Assembly: GCA_021740105.1 (NCBI GenBank) | Contig: JAIPAM010000006.1 | Span: forward strand, 1 to 64,000 | Length of the DNA: 64,000 nt | From: Flavobacterium sp. | Lineage (GTDB): Bacteria > Bacteroidota > Bacteroidia > Flavobacteriales > Flavobacteriaceae | Reading direction: 5' to 3' | Part shown: in pieces, positions 1-9,834 of the stretch | Numbering within the stretch: the stretch's first letter is position 1 | How the letters are laid out: each line of letters opens with the position of its first letter | Made by a program: the position numbers and the translations under genes | The notes under the pieces: generated by a model | Seen by the model: the letters and a program-made list of their open reading frames with translations, nothing else | What the model was told of the DNA's origin: nothing | The model's database searches: none

Positions 1-13
1 AAAAAAAGGTTAC

Positions 14-21
14 TATATTTG
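14..21 (+). promoter_or_regulatory. Bacteroidota -7 box (TATATTTG) upstream of tRNA-Ser
   Basis: TATATTTG matches TAnnTTTG, about 33 nt before the tRNA 5' end. Confidence 0.6.
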
Positions 22-53
22 CAACCGCATTCAGCAAAAGGGTGCGACTTATT

Positions 54-138
54 GGAGAAATGGCAGAGCGGTCGAATGCGGCAGTCTTGAAAACTGTTGA
101 CTGTAACAGGTCCGGGGGTTCGAATCCCTCTTTCTCCG
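54..138 (+). tRNA. tRNA-Ser (anticodon TGA)
   Basis: GGAGAAA/TTTCTCC acceptor stem, CAGT-CTTGAAA-ACTG anticodon arm, long variable arm, GGTTCGAATCCC T-arm; 3' CCA not encoded. Confidence 0.95.
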
Positions 139-144
139 CAACAA

Positions 145-176
145 AAAACCCGAAACGTGAGTTTCGGGTTTTTTTA
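145..176 (+). terminator. Rho-independent terminator after tRNA-Ser
   Basis: AACCCGAAAC GTGA GTTTCGGGTT followed by T-run. Confidence 0.8.
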
Positions 177-317
177 TTTCTTCCCCCTCCAAAGGTTACT
201 TTTGAGAATGAGGAAGAAATAAAAAAAGCCAACAAAAATTTATTTTGGTTTGGGTTTTCGTTTAGGAACCCCTATCTGGAATCAAGGAATAATCTCTTTA
301 AAGTGATACTATTAAAA

Positions 318-1802
318 TTATGTTTTCTTTAATTTCCGATTTGGATTATTAACGTGTTTTTGTAAAATTCTTTTTCCTTCTTGCTTTACATCGTCTTTTT
401 TTCGAAAACTCCAAACAATATCAGTAGCCCGTTTTCTAGTTTCTTCAATATCTACAATAGGCGCAGGGTAGTCTATTCCAATGTTGCAGTTATAAAATTG
501 TTGTTCCATTTCGTTCATCTTCCAGGGTTCGTGAAGCAACTCAATTGGCACCTCCTTTAATTCAGGCAACCATTCTTTGATAAATACCCCCTCAGAATCA
601 TGCTCCTCTGAATTTTTTATTGGATTGTAAATCCGAATAGTATTTATTCCAGTAGTACCCGATTGCATTTGAATTTGAGGATAATGAATACCTGGTTCGT
701 AATCTAAAAATTGACGCGCTAAGAAATGTAATTCCCTCCAATCTTGCCATAAGTTGAAGGTAAAAAAGGAAACCACCATCGCCCGCATTCTAAAATTAAT
801 ATAGCCCGTTGCTACTAAACATCGCATGCACGCATCTACAATAGGTACCCCAGTTTTTCCCTCTTGCCAAGCTTTAATATAATCTTCATTTTTAGGCTTC
901 ACCAAAGTATCATAAGCCTTATTAATATTTTCAAATTCCATAGTACACTCGTCCTCAAATTTTTGAATAAAATGGCAATGCCAATGCAAGCGAGAAACAA
1001 AATTGAGAATTGCTCTTTTATTTTTTGAGGTTTCATAATGCTGATTCGTGTACTGATATATCATTCGCATACTAATATTTCCGTAGGTCAAATAAGGAGA
1101 CATTCGGCTGCAGCCCTTTCGACTTAATGCCGGTTTTGAGATGTGTTTACTATAATTTACATATCGTTCTTTAACAAAACTATCTAAATACCGCCAAGCC
1201 CAATATTCGCCACCCTGTTGGAAATTTTTATTGGGAGTTGTAATTTCTGTGGGCAATAATTGTCCTTTTATTGAATCATAAAATTCAGTTTGTAATTGAA
1301 TTGTTTTTAGATCGGATTCTTTCAAAATTTTAGGAGTTGCTCGCATTACTAGCTCCCAACGTTTGTCCCAATCTTGTCTCGATTTTAATTTTCGGATTAC
1401 ACCATGCATTTGAAATTCTTTCCAATGGATATCATTTTTCCGAAAGAAATCCTTCATTTCGATATCACGATTATAGGTAATTTTATTTCCAATTTCTTGA
1501 TGTGAAAAAACCGTTTTAATCTCGTATTTTTTTATTAATTCTAAAAAAACGGTTTTGACTTCGTTATGAAAAAAATAGATTTTAGAATTGGAAGGTTCTA
1601 ATTTTTTGTTTAAATCTTCTATAGATTGGTATATAAATCGCCAATGACGCGCATCTGAATCTGGATAATTCATAATGGATGGTTCAAAAAAACAAATTAA
1701 CAAAAGAGGTATTTCTGAATGATGCGCATTAAATAATGCTTCATTATCAATGATACGAAAGTCGCGTTTGAACCAAACAATATTGATAGCTTTTTTATCC
1801 AA
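318..1802 (-). CDS. cryptochrome/deoxyribodipyrimidine photolyase family protein
   Basis: N-terminal [16 protein letters not shown]-terminal FAD-domain motifs ([40 protein letters not shown]). Confidence 0.9.
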   Translation of the reverse strand: MDKKAINIVWFKRDFRIIDNEALFNAHHSEIPLLLICFFEPSIMNYPDSDARHWRFIYQSIEDLNKKLEPSNSKIYFFHNEVKTVFLELIKKYEIKTVFSHQEIGNKITYNRDIEMKDFFRKNDIHWKEFQMHGVIRKLKSRQDWDKRWELVMRATPKILKESDLKTIQLQTEFYDSIKGQLLPTEITTPNKNFQQGGEYWAWRYLDSFVKERYVNYSKHISKPALSRKGCSRMSPYLTYGNISMRMIYQYTNQHYETSKNKRAILNFVSRLHWHCHFIQKFEDECTMEFENINKAYDTLVKPKNEDYIKAWQEGKTGVPIVDACMRCLVATGYINFRMRAMVVSFFTFNLWQDWRELHFLARQFLDYEPGIHYPQIQMQSGTTGINTIRIYNPIKNSEEHDSEGVFIKEWLPELKEVPIELLHEPWKMNEMEQQFYNCNIGIDYPAPIVDIEETRKRATDIVWSFRKKDDVKQEGKRILQKHVNNPNRKLKKT

Positions 1803-1985
1803 TGGTAAGAATTGTATTTTTTAATGACCTTGGTAAATCAAGAACAATTTTTATTTTTTTTAATTATTCAAAAATACTTTTTTGAGTTGAGTCAATTAAA
1901 ACATAAAAGTAACTAATTTCACTTTATATTGGGCTTAAATAGATTAAAGAATTAAATCAGAAATCCAATATATAATCAATTTTAA

Positions 1986-2016
1986 TTGTAATTCTTAATT
2001 AAGAATTATAAATTTG
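1986..2016 (+). promoter_or_regulatory. predicted promoter of the Wzc-like gene with palindrome in the spacer
   Basis: TTG (1986-1988), perfect palindrome TAATTCTTAATTAAGAATTA (1989-2008), TAAATTTG (2009-2016). Confidence 0.6.
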
Positions 2017-2132
2017 TTTTTTTTAATATCTCGACGATTTCATTTTGTTCATCTGTTAAATTTTTAATAGCAAATAGTTATTCATCCCGTATTGTTCTAT
2101 AAACAAAATAATAACACAATTCAATCTTTTAA

Positions 2133-4508
2133 ATGGAAAGCAATAAAATTCAAACTAATATTAAGGATCAAGTTCTCAATTATTTGGCTTATTGGAGATG
2201 GTTCTGTTTGTCGATAATTATTTCTTTGATAGTTTCGAATTTTTATTTGCGTTACACTGCGGATATCTATCACACTGAAGCAAAGATTGAAGTTTTAGAC
2301 AACAATGAAAATGGTTTTAAACTACCAAACCAAGGAATTTCAATTTTTGGCGATAAAAGTATAAATCTTGAAAATCAAATTGAGTTAATAAAATCTTCTA
2401 GAATAATTGACCAAGTGGTTGATAAATTAAATTTAACTACCGAAATATTTAGTGAGGGAAAAATTAAGAAGGTTGAGCAATGGCAAAATAGTCCTTTTCA
2501 AGTTATTTGGGCATTGCCTAAGGATTCAGTAAATAACTCATCCACTTCTTTTAATATTACAATTTCAGAAAAAGGGTATAAGTTAAATGATAACAACAAA
2601 GAATATTTGTTTGGTCAAACTAATTTTGATCATAAAATACCATTTAAACTGGATTTGAAAAATAAATATAAAGTTAATATTGGTTCTAAATATGTAGTTA
2701 ATTTAATTAAGAAAAAACAATGTCGGAAATCAATTTCTAATAATATTATAATTGATTATGTTGGTAATCAAAGTGAAATATTAAAAATTAGCTATAATGG
2801 TAATAATTTAAAAAAAATAAATGACATCGTTAATGCAATTGTAGAAGTATATCAAAATGATGGTATTGAAGACAGGCAACTTGTTTTCAAAAAGACAATT
2901 GAATTTGTCGACGAACGTTTTGTTACGCTATTTGATGAATTGAACAATATAGAAAATTCAAAAGTAAATTATGAAAAAAGTAATGAATTAAGTTACGTTC
3001 AATCTGATGCTGGTTTATTAATGGGGAATTTAAATATTTCTCGCACCAATTTTGTTAATTCATCTACGCAATTGGTTTTGTCAAAAATGATGATTTCTAC
3101 ATTAAATAAAACGGGTGATCTGGAGTTTTTACCGGCAAATATTGGACTTGAAAACACGGAAACAAATCAATTAATCGCTAATTACAATGAACAATTATTA
3201 AAGCTTAATAAATTAATTGAATCTGGTGCAGGAGAATCAAACCCTGTTATTAATGATGGCAAACGACTTCTCTTAAAGCTAAAAAATAATATTAAAACAT
3301 CGCTACACGGATATGAAAATTTCTTAGAATCTAAAAGGAACGAATTAGGAAAGATCAACAGTTTTGAAAAAGCCAGATATAGTAAAGTTCCATTGAACGA
3401 AAAAGTGATTCGATCGATTGAAAGACAGCAAACAATTAAAGAAGGTCTATATGTTTTATTGCTTCAAAAAAGAGAAGAAGCATCAATTAACATGGCTATA
3501 ACAAACCCTACAATTAAGATTATTGAATATGCCGATAATGAATCAGACCCAATTTTTCCAGATAAAAAAACAGTTTATTTAATAGCGATTCTAATTGGAA
3601 TTTTATTTACTGTTACCACAATTTTCATTATTAATCAGTTGGATAACAAAATTCATAATCCAGAGGATCTTAGTGTATTATTACCTGAATTATCTGTAAT
3701 TGCTGAAATTCCATTTATTAAAGAAGAGAATAAGATAATTAATTTCTTTGACCGGTCGCCACTTTCTGAAGCCTTTAGAATATTAAGAACAAATATTAAT
3801 TTTTTATTGCAAAGTGCTAAAAATGGAAAAGTTTTGATGGTAACCTCAACTATAAAGGGGGAAGGTAAAACATTTATATCCTTGAATTTAGCCATTTCAT
3901 TATCCACTTTAGATAAAAAGGTAGTTTTAATAGGAGCAGATTTAAGAAATCCACAAATCCACAAATCATTAGGATTAGATAAATCAAGCTATATTGGCTT
4001 GACTAATTATTTATCTGATTATGAAGTTTTAAAAAATAATATTATTATAAGAAATTTTGATAAAAATTTAAAGTTTGATTTAATTATGTCGGGTCTAATC
4101 CCTCCGAATCCTTCTGAATTATTATCCAATGGGAAGTTAGAAAGTTTATTAGATGACTTAAAAAAGGAGTACGATTATATTATTATTGATACTGCACCAA
4201 CACTATTAGTTACAGATACATCAATTATTTCAAATTTGGCCGATACCTTACTATATGTCACCAGAGCAAATTATACGGAGAAAAAATTAATTAAATTTAT
4301 TGCTAAAATTAAAGAATCACTATCTATTAAAAGTATGGGTGTAATTTTAAATAATGTAGGTGAAAAGCAAGGCTATGGCTATGGCTATAGCTATAATTAT
4401 AAATATTCGTATAATTATGGTTATGAATATGGGTATGGAGTTACCAAAACGAAACAAAAGTCTAGTTTATTAAAAAGAATCAAAAAATGGGTTAAAAAGA
4501 AGAAATAA
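2133..4508 (+). CDS. Wzc-like polysaccharide biosynthesis tyrosine autokinase (BY-kinase/chain-length regulator)
   Basis: N-terminal Wzz-like domain with TM, Walker A (STIKGEGKT), Walker A' (VVLIGADLRNP), Walker B (YDYIIIDTAP), C-terminal Tyr cluster. Confidence 0.92.
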   Translation: MESNKIQTNIKDQVLNYLAYWRWFCLSIIISLIVSNFYLRYTADIYHTEAKIEVLDNNENGFKLPNQGISIFGDKSINLENQIELIKSSRIIDQVVDKLNLTTEIFSEGKIKKVEQWQNSPFQVIWALPKDSVNNSSTSFNITISEKGYKLNDNNKEYLFGQTNFDHKIPFKLDLKNKYKVNIGSKYVVNLIKKKQCRKSISNNIIIDYVGNQSEILKISYNGNNLKKINDIVNAIVEVYQNDGIEDRQLVFKKTIEFVDERFVTLFDELNNIENSKVNYEKSNELSYVQSDAGLLMGNLNISRTNFVNSSTQLVLSKMMISTLNKTGDLEFLPANIGLENTETNQLIANYNEQLLKLNKLIESGAGESNPVINDGKRLLLKLKNNIKTSLHGYENFLESKRNELGKINSFEKARYSKVPLNEKVIRSIERQQTIKEGLYVLLLQKREEASINMAITNPTIKIIEYADNESDPIFPDKKTVYLIAILIGILFTVTTIFIINQLDNKIHNPEDLSVLLPELSVIAEIPFIKEENKIINFFDRSPLSEAFRILRTNINFLLQSAKNGKVLMVTSTIKGEGKTFISLNLAISLSTLDKKVVLIGADLRNPQIHKSLGLDKSSYIGLTNYLSDYEVLKNNIIIRNFDKNLKFDLIMSGLIPPNPSELLSNGKLESLLDDLKKEYDYIIIDTAPTLLVTDTSIISNLADTLLYVTRANYTEKKLIKFIAKIKESLSIKSMGVILNNVGEKQGYGYGYSYNYKYSYNYGYEYGYGVTKTKQKSSLLKRIKKWVKKKK

Positions 4509-4526
4509 CCCAATCACTTTTTTAAA

Positions 4527-5795
4527 TTATTTATTTGAATTAAAAAAAAGGAAAAGCAAGCTTAATAGATAATTTGACAAATTAATTTGCCTAAGTTTTA
4601 CCGGAAGATATTTTTTGTATAGTTTTATTTCATTTTTATAGTTAAAATCATTTTCTAATTCTCTGTATTCTTCCAAAATAATATTCCAAACTTTTTTTTG
4701 TTCATACCTCGAGGTAATTAAGTGTCTTGATGATGATTTTAGTTTTTCGTATAGCAATGGATCGTTACAAAAATTATTCATTGCATTTTCTAGGTCAGTA
4801 CTATTTTTTGATTCAATTAACAAACCATTAATTTTATCGATAATTATTTCGTTACAGCCATTAATATTGGTTACAATTGAAGGCAAACCCATTGCACCTG
4901 CTTGCATAACTACATTTGGAAATCCTTCTCTGTAGCTAGGTAATACTAAGCAATTACTGATAGATAGGTATGGACGAATATCGTTTTGATACCCAACTGC
5001 AAGTATATTTTTATTTGAATTTATTTCAGTTAGAGTTTCTTCTGTTAAAGGGTCTAGTTCGTTTTCTTGGTGCCCAACCAAAAGTAACTTTATGTTTGAA
5101 TTGTATGCTAACATTTTTTTAAAAGCAATAACTAATTCATTTATTCCTTTGTCACCCACTAATCTGCCTACAAATACAAAAACAAAGTCTTGTTTTCTTA
5201 TTCCTAGTTTTTTTATTAATTCTTCTTTAGTTGGTTCAGCAATGTTACTATTTGAAAAATAACTAGTGTCTATCCCATTGGTACTTCCGTTGGCTAATAT
5301 TTTAATCTTATCTTTATTTATGAAATTATTTTCTAGTATAAAGTCACGCATTCCAGCAGAATTAGAGTAAACGTTGGTCGCACATGAATAGGTTAATTTC
5401 TCAACAAAAATTAATATTTTTTGTTTTATACCAGAGGCCTCCATTAAAGGCAAACCTGCGACTGTGTGCAAACGTAGAGGAACATTGGCAATTTTTGCAG
5501 CCATCATTGAGATAATGCCTGCTTTTGGGGTATGTGAATGAACAATTAGTGGTTTTGTTCTTAACAAATATTTTGTTAATTTGATTAAAGATATTAAATC
5601 ATTTAAAGGAGTAATTCTTCGCGACATTTCAAGATGGTGGTAGTCAACATTTTCTTTTAAAGCGCACTGTTTTAAATAGTCAATATCTGAAGAAACAGCT
5701 GTTACATTGTAATAATTAGCCATATAGGACAGTTGTCCTTCAAGTAATTTATCTAAAGATAATGGGACCGTTGTAACGCGTATTAATTTTTCCAT
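4527..5795 (-). CDS. family 4 glycosyltransferase
   Basis: GT-B fold motifs (VHSHTPKAGI; VFVGRLVGDKGINELV; LPSYREGFPNVVMQAGAMGLP). Confidence 0.9.
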   Translation of the reverse strand: MEKLIRVTTVPLSLDKLLEGQLSYMANYYNVTAVSSDIDYLKQCALKENVDYHHLEMSRRITPLNDLISLIKLTKYLLRTKPLIVHSHTPKAGIISMMAAKIANVPLRLHTVAGLPLMEASGIKQKILIFVEKLTYSCATNVYSNSAGMRDFILENNFINKDKIKILANGSTNGIDTSYFSNSNIAEPTKEELIKKLGIRKQDFVFVFVGRLVGDKGINELVIAFKKMLAYNSNIKLLLVGHQENELDPLTEETLTEINSNKNILAVGYQNDIRPYLSISNCLVLPSYREGFPNVVMQAGAMGLPSIVTNINGCNEIIIDKINGLLIESKNSTDLENAMNNFCNDPLLYEKLKSSSRHLITSRYEQKKVWNIILEEYRELENDFNYKNEIKLYKKYLPVKLRQINLSNYLLSLLFLFFNSNK

Positions 5796-5800
5796 AAAAT

Positions 5801-5838
5801 AATTTAAACACCTTGGTGTTTATTATTTCACAAATATA
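5801..5838 (-). promoter_or_regulatory. -7 box plus hairpin immediately upstream of a glycosyltransferase start
   Basis: CAAATATA at 5831-5838 (TATATTTG on minus strand); AAACACC-TT-GGTGTTT perfect inverted repeat at 5806-5821. Confidence 0.5.
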
Positions 5839-6222
5839 TAATCATAAATGTTGATGTAAAACAGGTGATGTTCGATTTTACAAATTGATAAAATTTAAAT
5901 TTTCAATATTTCTTAATAATTAAATTTACAATTAAAAAATTAATTGAATTTTGTCTTTAATAATACCGCTTAATACGTTAACTCAGTAAAAGCTATATTA
6001 CTAAAGGCCTTATTTTTAACAATAATTAATTATTATTTATAAATGGAGATTTCTTTTTTCTGACTTTCAATCACAAAAATGCTTCATTAATTTAAACAAG
6101 TTGTTCAAATAATACTTTATATAATATTATTAAAACGTTAATAAATTCAAATATAAAAAAGTGATTTAATTTTAATTTTACATTATATTAAAATTTAATA
6201 AACAATAGATTGGATTTATTAT

Positions 6223-7380
6223 TTATTGTTCCTCTTCTGCGACCAATTTTTCATTTTGTATATAGGAAAAATGCCATAAAAAGAAAATTATTAATCCTGG
6301 CAAAAACATATTTCTCATCCTAATCATTATACCTAAATTTCCTAAAGACTGCGAAAATGCAAATGTCCCTAATAATAAAAAATAGATCATTCCTTGTAAA
6401 AGAAAAGGGGCATTTCTAAATGATTCTAATGATTTTTTTGAGAACCATTTAATAGTTAAAAATAATAAAATTGAATTTTCTGTGGCCGCAAGTAAAGAGG
6501 GAAAACTATTGATGTCGAATACAAAGGGTCTAAATAAGAAAGAGAAAACTTTAACAATTATTGGTGAATTGGATATATTTATAGCTGATCCGGTATGTGA
6601 ACGAGATAATAATGATACTTTAGTTGTTGAAAATTCTTGGAAAGCATCTAAAGAAGCTTCTTCAATTTTTGAAAATTTTAAAACCAATGGTAAAATTAGA
6701 AAAGCAATTCCTATGAAGCTTCCAAAAAATACCACTCGCTGGAAAAAAGATAATTTATTTCCCGAAAAGTAGGCAAAACCAAAGCCCAATAACATAAACA
6801 AAGTGATGTGGGGTCGAATAAAATAGGATAATACTAACCCAATAACAATAAAATTAATTCTTTTTATTGGAGTTAATAATCCATAACTAAATAGGGCAAT
6901 ACATAAAAATAAAAGTGAGTCTTTACCTACTGCACAACTCCAAAAATGCAAATTGGGTAGAAAAAACAATAAAGGAAATAAGTAGTAACCATTAACTTTT
7001 GAATTTTTTGGAATTAACTCGATTGCAATTAAATAAAAATAAGTTAAACCTACAAAACCAATCAATGTATAAATCATTGTTCCAGAAAAATACGAGAGAT
7101 CAAGTACCTTGGCGGGGAAATAATTTAACGCTCTTACAAAATAAGTGCCTTTGTCATTTTTAAAAAAATGAACAAATTCTTCATACGTTAATTTTTTTGA
7201 ACTGCCCCAATATCCTATGGCATCACCCTTTACAAAAAAGCAATAATAAATACCAAAAAAAAAGTGATAAATAAATAAATAGCCAAGATTTGTATAATTA
7301 TTTTCAGATACTTTTTTTTTGAATTGGTTCAAAAATAAATAGCCAAAGAGTAGCAATAATAATATTACAATGACATCCAT
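6223..7380 (-). CDS. multi-pass membrane protein, possible EpsG/Wzy-like polysaccharide polymerase
   Basis: Many hydrophobic helices; position inside glycosyltransferase cluster. Confidence 0.6.
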   Translation of the reverse strand: MDVIVILLLLLFGYLFLNQFKKKVSENNYTNLGYLFIYHFFFGIYYCFFVKGDAIGYWGSSKKLTYEEFVHFFKNDKGTYFVRALNYFPAKVLDLSYFSGTMIYTLIGFVGLTYFYLIAIELIPKNSKVNGYYLFPLLFFLPNLHFWSCAVGKDSLLFLCIALFSYGLLTPIKRINFIVIGLVLSYFIRPHITLFMLLGFGFAYFSGNKLSFFQRVVFFGSFIGIAFLILPLVLKFSKIEEASLDAFQEFSTTKVSLLSRSHTGSAINISNSPIIVKVFSFLFRPFVFDINSFPSLLAATENSILLFLTIKWFSKKSLESFRNAPFLLQGMIYFLLLGTFAFSQSLGNLGIMIRMRNMFLPGLIIFFLWHFSYIQNEKLVAEEEQ

Positions 7381-7583
7381 ATTAGAGTGTTAATTTTATT
7401 TTAACAATTCGGACAATTTATAGATTAAAAATATTTTTAATTATATGAATTAATAGTAAATAAACATTGCAATATATAATAATTAAAATATAATAAAAAC
7501 TAAAGAAACTTATTTTTCTTAAAAATGGTAAATTATTTAATTGATTATAAGTAGTTTTTAGAAAAGGATGTTTTTATTACATT

Positions 7584-8639
7584 TCAAATGTTTCTTAGTA
7601 TCACAAACAATTTTTTATAATTGACTTGTGTGGAATAATTATTCGAAGCTATTTTTTTACCTTTTTCTCCCAAAAATATTCGCAAATTTTCATCTTCAAT
7701 CAATTTACCCAATGTACTCATCCATTCTTTTTCAGAAGTAACTAAAAAACCATTTTCACCATTTACAATTACTTCCTTATTCATTCCTACCGCAGAAGCA
7801 ACTACCGGAATTCCACAACCCATATATTGAATTATTTTGAAAGCACATTTTCCCAATTCCCATAGATTATTTTCTAATGGCATAATTCCAATATCAAATC
7901 TAGAAATTAGTTCAACTTCTGTTTCCTCTTTCCAAGGGATATATTTTATAAATCCGTTTGTAAGGGGTTCTTTTTTAGCGCCAACAATTTGCAATTCGAA
8001 ATCATACTTTAGCGCCAGTGCATTCAAAATCGGGATACTATTTTCTACATATTTGTATGTGGTTGGCGATCCAATCCAACCTATAATTATTTTATTACTT
8101 TTATTTTGAAATTTAGTATCATATAATTCCATATCAATTGCAGTTGGTAGAATTGTAATTTTTTTTGCACCTGACATATTTGCTTTGGTTGCTAAATAAT
8201 CGTTGCCTGCTAACACATGATTACTGAATTTCATTACATTTCCTATCTTATTTTTTAATAAAAATCGAATGATTTTATTTGGATGCAAATCATAATTATG
8301 AAAAATAGCATCATCATAATCAACTATGTATTTTACATTAAAAACAAAAAGTAATTTCTCAAACCAACTAAAAAAATAGGGAAACAATTCTTTTTCGATG
8401 ATTACTTTATCATAACTATAAATTGTAAATAATTTTTTTAAGCGATTCAAATAAAAGGAAGCAATTTTTATTTTTGAAATTGGTTTTTTTGCATATAAAA
8501 GTTCTAAATATTCTGCGTCAAAAAATGGCGAAACTATAACTTCAATTCCATCATTTACCAATAGAGGAAAATACTGGTAACTTCGCATTCGGCTACTTGC
8601 ACCGTTTCGACTATATTTGGTTAAATAGAGTACTTTCAT
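7584..8639 (-). CDS. glycosyltransferase (GT-B)
   Basis: IIIGWIGSPTTYKYV...FDIGIMPLENNLWELGKCAFKIIQYMGCGIPVVAS. Confidence 0.85.
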   Translation of the reverse strand: MKVLYLTKYSRNGASSRMRSYQYFPLLVNDGIEVIVSPFFDAEYLELLYAKKPISKIKIASFYLNRLKKLFTIYSYDKVIIEKELFPYFFSWFEKLLFVFNVKYIVDYDDAIFHNYDLHPNKIIRFLLKNKIGNVMKFSNHVLAGNDYLATKANMSGAKKITILPTAIDMELYDTKFQNKSNKIIIGWIGSPTTYKYVENSIPILNALALKYDFELQIVGAKKEPLTNGFIKYIPWKEETEVELISRFDIGIMPLENNLWELGKCAFKIIQYMGCGIPVVASAVGMNKEVIVNGENGFLVTSEKEWMSTLGKLIEDENLRIFLGEKGKKIASNNYSTQVNYKKLFVILRNI

Positions 8640-9829
8640 TGTAGTTTTTCAAATGCGTTTAAATAACTTTCAACACTTTTTTCAATCGTAAAATAGTTCA
8701 TTGCTGCTTTTCGAATTTCATTTTTGTCAGATATTAATAAACCATCTACAGCTGCAACTGCATCTAAAATTTGGTTTTCATTTTCATGATCAAATAAATA
8801 GCAATTAGGTATTTTTTTCAAAATTTGCCCAGTATCTCCAATTCCGGCGGATGCAAAAGTTGGAATTCCCATTAGTAAATACTCTCCCAGTTTTATTGGA
8901 GCCACCCCTTGCATACTAAATTTAGGTTCACGAATGGCAAAAGCAATATCTGCAACTGAAAGATAGGAGGGAATTTCTTCAAAAGGCACTGTCTTAACTA
9001 TACATTTTTCTAATAGCTCCATTGGGATTCTATCATTTGCAAATTGAATACTTCCTGTAAGGATTAGAAAAATAGCATTGGTATTTATTTTATTATATTC
9101 AGAAAAAATAGATATCATTTCATTAAAGCCATATTGCATTCCAAGTGAGCCACAATATACAAATACAATGGTCTCATTTGAAATACTAAATTGAGCTCTT
9201 TTACTTTCTCTAAAAGAAGTATTTGGCATAAATATTTGAGAATCTCTGCCATTGTGTACCACTGAAAATTTATTTCTTTCTAATTTTGAATTGGATGCAA
9301 CATGAATTTCAATTGACTTGTTGGAACGGGTAATAACTCCATTGGCATTAAATAGCATTTGATCTTCTTGATATTTAAAAAATTTGTAAGTCCAACTTTT
9401 TTTGGACAATCCTGAAAAATCTACTCGTTCCTCAAGTGGTAAACCATCAGCATCAAAAAGTATCTTGAAATTTGATTTTGAAATTTGATTTACCATGATG
9501 GCTGGCATAGTGCTTCTTGGCATGACAATAGTAATGTCATAATCTTTTATATAATTCTTTATAAAAGTAATACCGTTATAAATAGTAAATAAATTTCCAA
9601 TAGTTGGAACAGGCTGTCTTTCAATAGTTCTTTTGGTATAAATAATATTCAATTCTTTTGCGGCTTTTTGGGTAATGGTAATTTTTTCGGATGAAGCCCA
9701 AGTAAATTGTATGATATGAAAAGTGTAATTAGAATTATGTTGAATCCGACTAAATATTGGCATAAACAATCCTTCCATATAATTGGTTTGAGGCCCGTCC
9801 CAAGTGATGAAGAGGATGTTATTTTGCAT
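8636..9829 (-). CDS. glycosyltransferase family 4-like
   Basis: FVYCGSLGMQYGFNEMI...APIKLGEYLLMGIPTFAS; overlaps next gene by 4 nt. Confidence 0.82.
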   Translation of the reverse strand: MQNNILFITWDGPQTNYMEGLFMPIFSRIQHNSNYTFHIIQFTWASSEKITITQKAAKELNIIYTKRTIERQPVPTIGNLFTIYNGITFIKNYIKDYDITIVMPRSTMPAIMVNQISKSNFKILFDADGLPLEERVDFSGLSKKSWTYKFFKYQEDQMLFNANGVITRSNKSIEIHVASNSKLERNKFSVVHNGRDSQIFMPNTSFRESKRAQFSISNETIVFVYCGSLGMQYGFNEMISIFSEYNKINTNAIFLILTGSIQFANDRIPMELLEKCIVKTVPFEEIPSYLSVADIAFAIREPKFSMQGVAPIKLGEYLLMGIPTFASAGIGDTGQILKKIPNCYLFDHENENQILDAVAAVDGLLISDKNEIRKAAMNYFTIEKSVESYLNAFEKLQ

Positions 9830-9834
9830 CTATT

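Noticed and set aside
42-332. 96-aa ORF overlapping the tRNA-Ser
   Set aside because: Reads through tRNA, terminator and intergenic DNA; spurious.
3653-3964. Antisense ORF inside the Wzc-like gene
   Set aside because: Opposite strand to a strong, motif-supported CDS; no recognisable domain.
6000-6045. Short AT-only palindromes such as AATAATTAATTATT
   Set aside because: Expected by chance in such AT-rich intergenic DNA; no promoter alignment.
6482-6772. Plus-strand ORF inside the putative polymerase
   Set aside because: Antisense shadow of a membrane protein gene.
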